From NCBI GenBank assembly GCA_030635865.1, contig DAOVYA010000066.1:1-7483 (forward strand): a stretch of DNA of 7,483 bases, read 5' to 3'. Below the pieces are notes generated by a model that did no database searches, was not told where the DNA came from, and was given only the letters and a program-made list of their open reading frames with translations. Position numbers and translations under genes: made by a program. Shown here one piece after another: positions 5,839 to 7,483 of this stretch (its first letter is position 1; every line of letters starts with the position of its first letter). The DNA is from Gammaproteobacteria bacterium. GTDB lineage: Bacteria; Pseudomonadota; Gammaproteobacteria; UBA9214.

Positions 5839-6192
5839 ATGGCATTAAGCAAGGCTGAAACAGAGCTGTTAAGACAGCGTTTACTGACACTACAGGGCAA
5901 GTTAACCGACCAGCGGGAAACCGGCAGGGAGGCCGAGAAAACGGTTGAGCTGGACCAGACCAGTGTCGGCCGTCTCTCCAGGATGGATGCCCTGCAGGGA
6001 CAGGCGATGTCGAAGGAGAGTGGTCGTCGTCGCGCCGTCGGCTTGCAGAAGATTGCGGCCGCCCTGAAGCGCATGGACAGGGGTGAATACGGGTACTGCC
6101 TTGCGTGTGAAGAGGAAATCGCGGTTCAGCGGCTGGAGTTTGATCCGGCTGCAACACTGTGTATAGATTGCGCGCGCAAGTTTGAAGAATAA
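5839..6192 (+). CDS. DksA/TraR-family zinc-finger protein, short form
   Basis: The family binds the RNA polymerase secondary channel and, with ppGpp in the case of DksA, alters promoter open-complex stability. The 117-aa product has an N-terminal helical part (about 4-80, coiled-coil-like) and a C-terminal four-Cys zinc finger, C87-x2-C90-x17-C108-x2-C111 (CLAC and CIDC). The spacing and the context RLEFDPAATLCIDC match DksA. It is shorter than E. coli DksA (151 aa). The DksA tip motif with two aspartates and an alanine is not evident; the equivalent region reads VELDQTSVGRLSRMDALQ (36-53). It is thus a paralogue and not DksA itself. AGGGGG lies about seven bases before the ATG. It follows the exported-protein gene by 14 bases and converges on the metallophosphoesterase gene with only eight bases between the stop codons. 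Confidence 0.9.
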   Translation: MALSKAETELLRQRLLTLQGKLTDQRETGREAEKTVELDQTSVGRLSRMDALQGQAMSKESGRRRAVGLQKIAAALKRMDRGEYGYCLACEEEIAVQRLEFDPAATLCIDCARKFEE

Positions 6193-6200
6193 GGCGGCAT

Positions 6201-7385
6201 TCAGGTGCTCACCAGCTTTATCTGTGTAATTTCCGAGGGGACGCCAAGACGATGCGGTGGCCCCCAGTAGCCGGTTCCGGCGCTGACATACAGCCACATT
6301 CTGTTCTCTACCCGGTGCAAGCCGTTATTAAACGGTTGTACCATGTTGATCATAAAATTCCAGGGAAAGAATTGACCGCCATGTACATGGCCGCTGAGTT
6401 GCAGATCGTAACCGGCGGCGGCGCCGGCAAAAGCGCTTTTTGGCTGGTGTGCCAGCAGGATGGAAATATCCGCACTACCGGCATGATCCCGTGCCAGTTG
6501 CGGGTTCGAGGCATGCGAGGGCACATAACGATGTGCTGAATAATCGGTAACACCAGCCAGCAACAGGCGTGCACCGGCATGCCGGACCATGTGATGTTCG
6601 TTAATCAGCACATGGATGCCGAGTGCTTCGAGGAATTCGGTCCAGTCTTCCGCTCTCCAGTAGTACTCGTGGTTGCCAGTCACAAACCAGGTGCCGTAAC
6701 GGGAGCGCAGTTGCTTTAAGGGGGCGACATCGTCAGCCAGTGTGTGGGTAAATCCATCGGCCAGGTCACCGGTAATGACAACCAGGTCAGGATCAAGTTT
6801 GTTGCAGCGTTCAACGATTGCCTGCAGGTAATCACCCTTGATAGTCGGGCCGAGATGTATATCGCTCAGCTGGATAATGCGAAAATCCTGCAATCCGGCT
6901 GGCAGGCCGGTAATCGGGATGGCAATGTCCTTAACCCGGGGAATCCGGCGTGCTTCCTGGTAACCCGCGATGGTCATGGCGCCTGCTACTCCAGCCAGGC
7001 CAAGGCTCATGGTATGCGCGATGAAGGACCGGCGTTGCGTGTCCGGGGTAGCGGCTTGCCTCTTGCCACGGGTGATGCGTTGATGCAGCCTGCCCGGGAG
7101 GCGGGCAATGATCAGGCTGGCGTCACGCACAAGCAGCAACGGGAACAGCACCAGGATAAAGCCCATATCGAGGTAGGCCGGCCAGGCGAGTGCATCAAAC
7201 AACGCGGGGTTGTAGACCAGGAACCGCCCGAAGAGAACGCACGGTACAAGCAGGTATGAAACTGTTAACAGAATCCAGCTGCCACGCCGGCGTTTGCTGC
7301 CAATGGGTAACGGTTGTAACAGGTGCCAGCCAAGGTAGGCATGCAGACCGAGCCAGACGGCATTGAATACCAGGAAGAATTTCAT
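6201..7385 (-). CDS. Membrane-anchored metallophosphoesterase
   Basis: This is a calcineurin-type, two-metal phosphoesterase of the YkuE/YaeI kind; the substrate is unknown. Metal-site motifs appear in order in the C-terminal half: DIH (D175, H177), GDLAD (D207), GNHE (N238, H239), LAHQP (H313) and GHVHGG (H333, H335). The N-terminal 145 residues hold hydrophobic segments at about 1-22, 37-57, 67-88 and 122-141, so the catalytic domain is tethered to the membrane. Just before the last segment is QRRSFIAHTMS (117-127), which resembles a twin-arginine signal; stand-alone YkuE is a Tat substrate. The 394-aa length fits membrane-anchored members. The start at ATG 7385 keeps the first hydrophobic segment but has no clear ribosome binding site. 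No terminator is visible downstream. Confidence 0.92.
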   Translation of the reverse strand: MKFFLVFNAVWLGLHAYLGWHLLQPLPIGSKRRRGSWILLTVSYLLVPCVLFGRFLVYNPALFDALAWPAYLDMGFILVLFPLLLVRDASLIIARLPGRLHQRITRGKRQAATPDTQRRSFIAHTMSLGLAGVAGAMTIAGYQEARRIPRVKDIAIPITGLPAGLQDFRIIQLSDIHLGPTIKGDYLQAIVERCNKLDPDLVVITGDLADGFTHTLADDVAPLKQLRSRYGTWFVTGNHEYYWRAEDWTEFLEALGIHVLINEHHMVRHAGARLLLAGVTDYSAHRYVPSHASNPQLARDHAGSADISILLAHQPKSAFAGAAAGYDLQLSGHVHGGQFFPWNFMINMVQPFNNGLHRVENRMWLYVSAGTGYWGPPHRLGVPSEITQIKLVST

Positions 7386-7483
7386 TGACAGTCAGGATAT
7401 CATGACCAGCGAGAATGCTGTCATTCCGCTGCGAAACGGACCTATGCTCTGTCTGGTCGGGATGTGCTGCTGCTCGAGATGTC
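7386..7483. other. Window-edge segment without an assignable gene
   Basis: These 98 bases lie upstream of the metallophosphoesterase gene. A plus-strand frame opens at ATG 7402, with AGGA four bases upstream, and stays open to the edge (27 codons). A minus-strand frame stops at 7392, six bases before the metallophosphoesterase ATG. Neither encodes anything recognisable, so I annotate no gene. Confidence 0.4.

Noticed and set aside
7402..7483. Possible plus-strand gene start at the right edge
   Set aside because: Only 27 codons are visible, the ribosome binding site spacing is short and the peptide is Cys-rich and unfamiliar; more sequence is required to judge.

Overview
The window looks like a chromosomal housekeeping segment from a gammaproteobacterium, probably outside the Enterobacterales. 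This rests on the company of GreB, RdgC, TypA/BipA and a short DksA-like zinc-finger protein, together with a 'PQLHIHH'-type HIT protein. Base composition is moderate in the genes, with one clearly AT-rich intergenic stretch. I cannot name a genus. There is no sign of a mobile element, CRISPR array, rRNA, tRNA, integrase or toxin-antitoxin pair.

Layout. Positions 1-796, minus strand: transcription elongation factor greB lies downstream of a CspA-family cold-shock gene, with a strong intrinsic terminator between them. Positions 797-1129 are a divergent control region. It holds the long cold-shock leader, including an imperfect hairpin at 924-964, and the rdgC promoter. Positions 1130-2626, plus strand: rdgC, then a HIT-family hydrolase-like gene. 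Positions 2633-2660 are a terminator shared by convergent genes. Positions 2682-2906, minus strand: a 74-aa protein predicted to have a heavy-metal-associated (ferredoxin-like) fold but no CxxC, with its Shine-Dalgarno sequence in the loop of a small perfect inverted repeat. Positions 2907-3219: leader and AT-rich intergenic DNA. Positions 3220-5037, minus strand: typA/bipA. Positions 5038-5209: divergent control region. Positions 5210-6192, plus strand: a two-gene unit made of an exported protein of unknown function and a DksA/TraR-type zinc-finger protein. Positions 6201-7385, minus strand: a membrane-anchored metallophosphoesterase. The last 98 bases hold no gene I can support.

How the genes relate. 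Several act on transcription or stress: GreB and the DksA-like protein act, or are expected to act, at the RNA polymerase secondary channel; the cold-shock protein is an RNA chaperone; TypA is a ribosome-associated GTPase tied to stress and low temperature; RdgC restrains RecA. This is a loose theme and not evidence of a shared pathway. I do not see a previously undescribed multi-gene system. The points most worth checking are the cold-shock leader structure, the ribosome-binding-site hairpin of the 74-aa gene, and the exported protein at 5210-5824 with its candidate Cys/His/Asp set.
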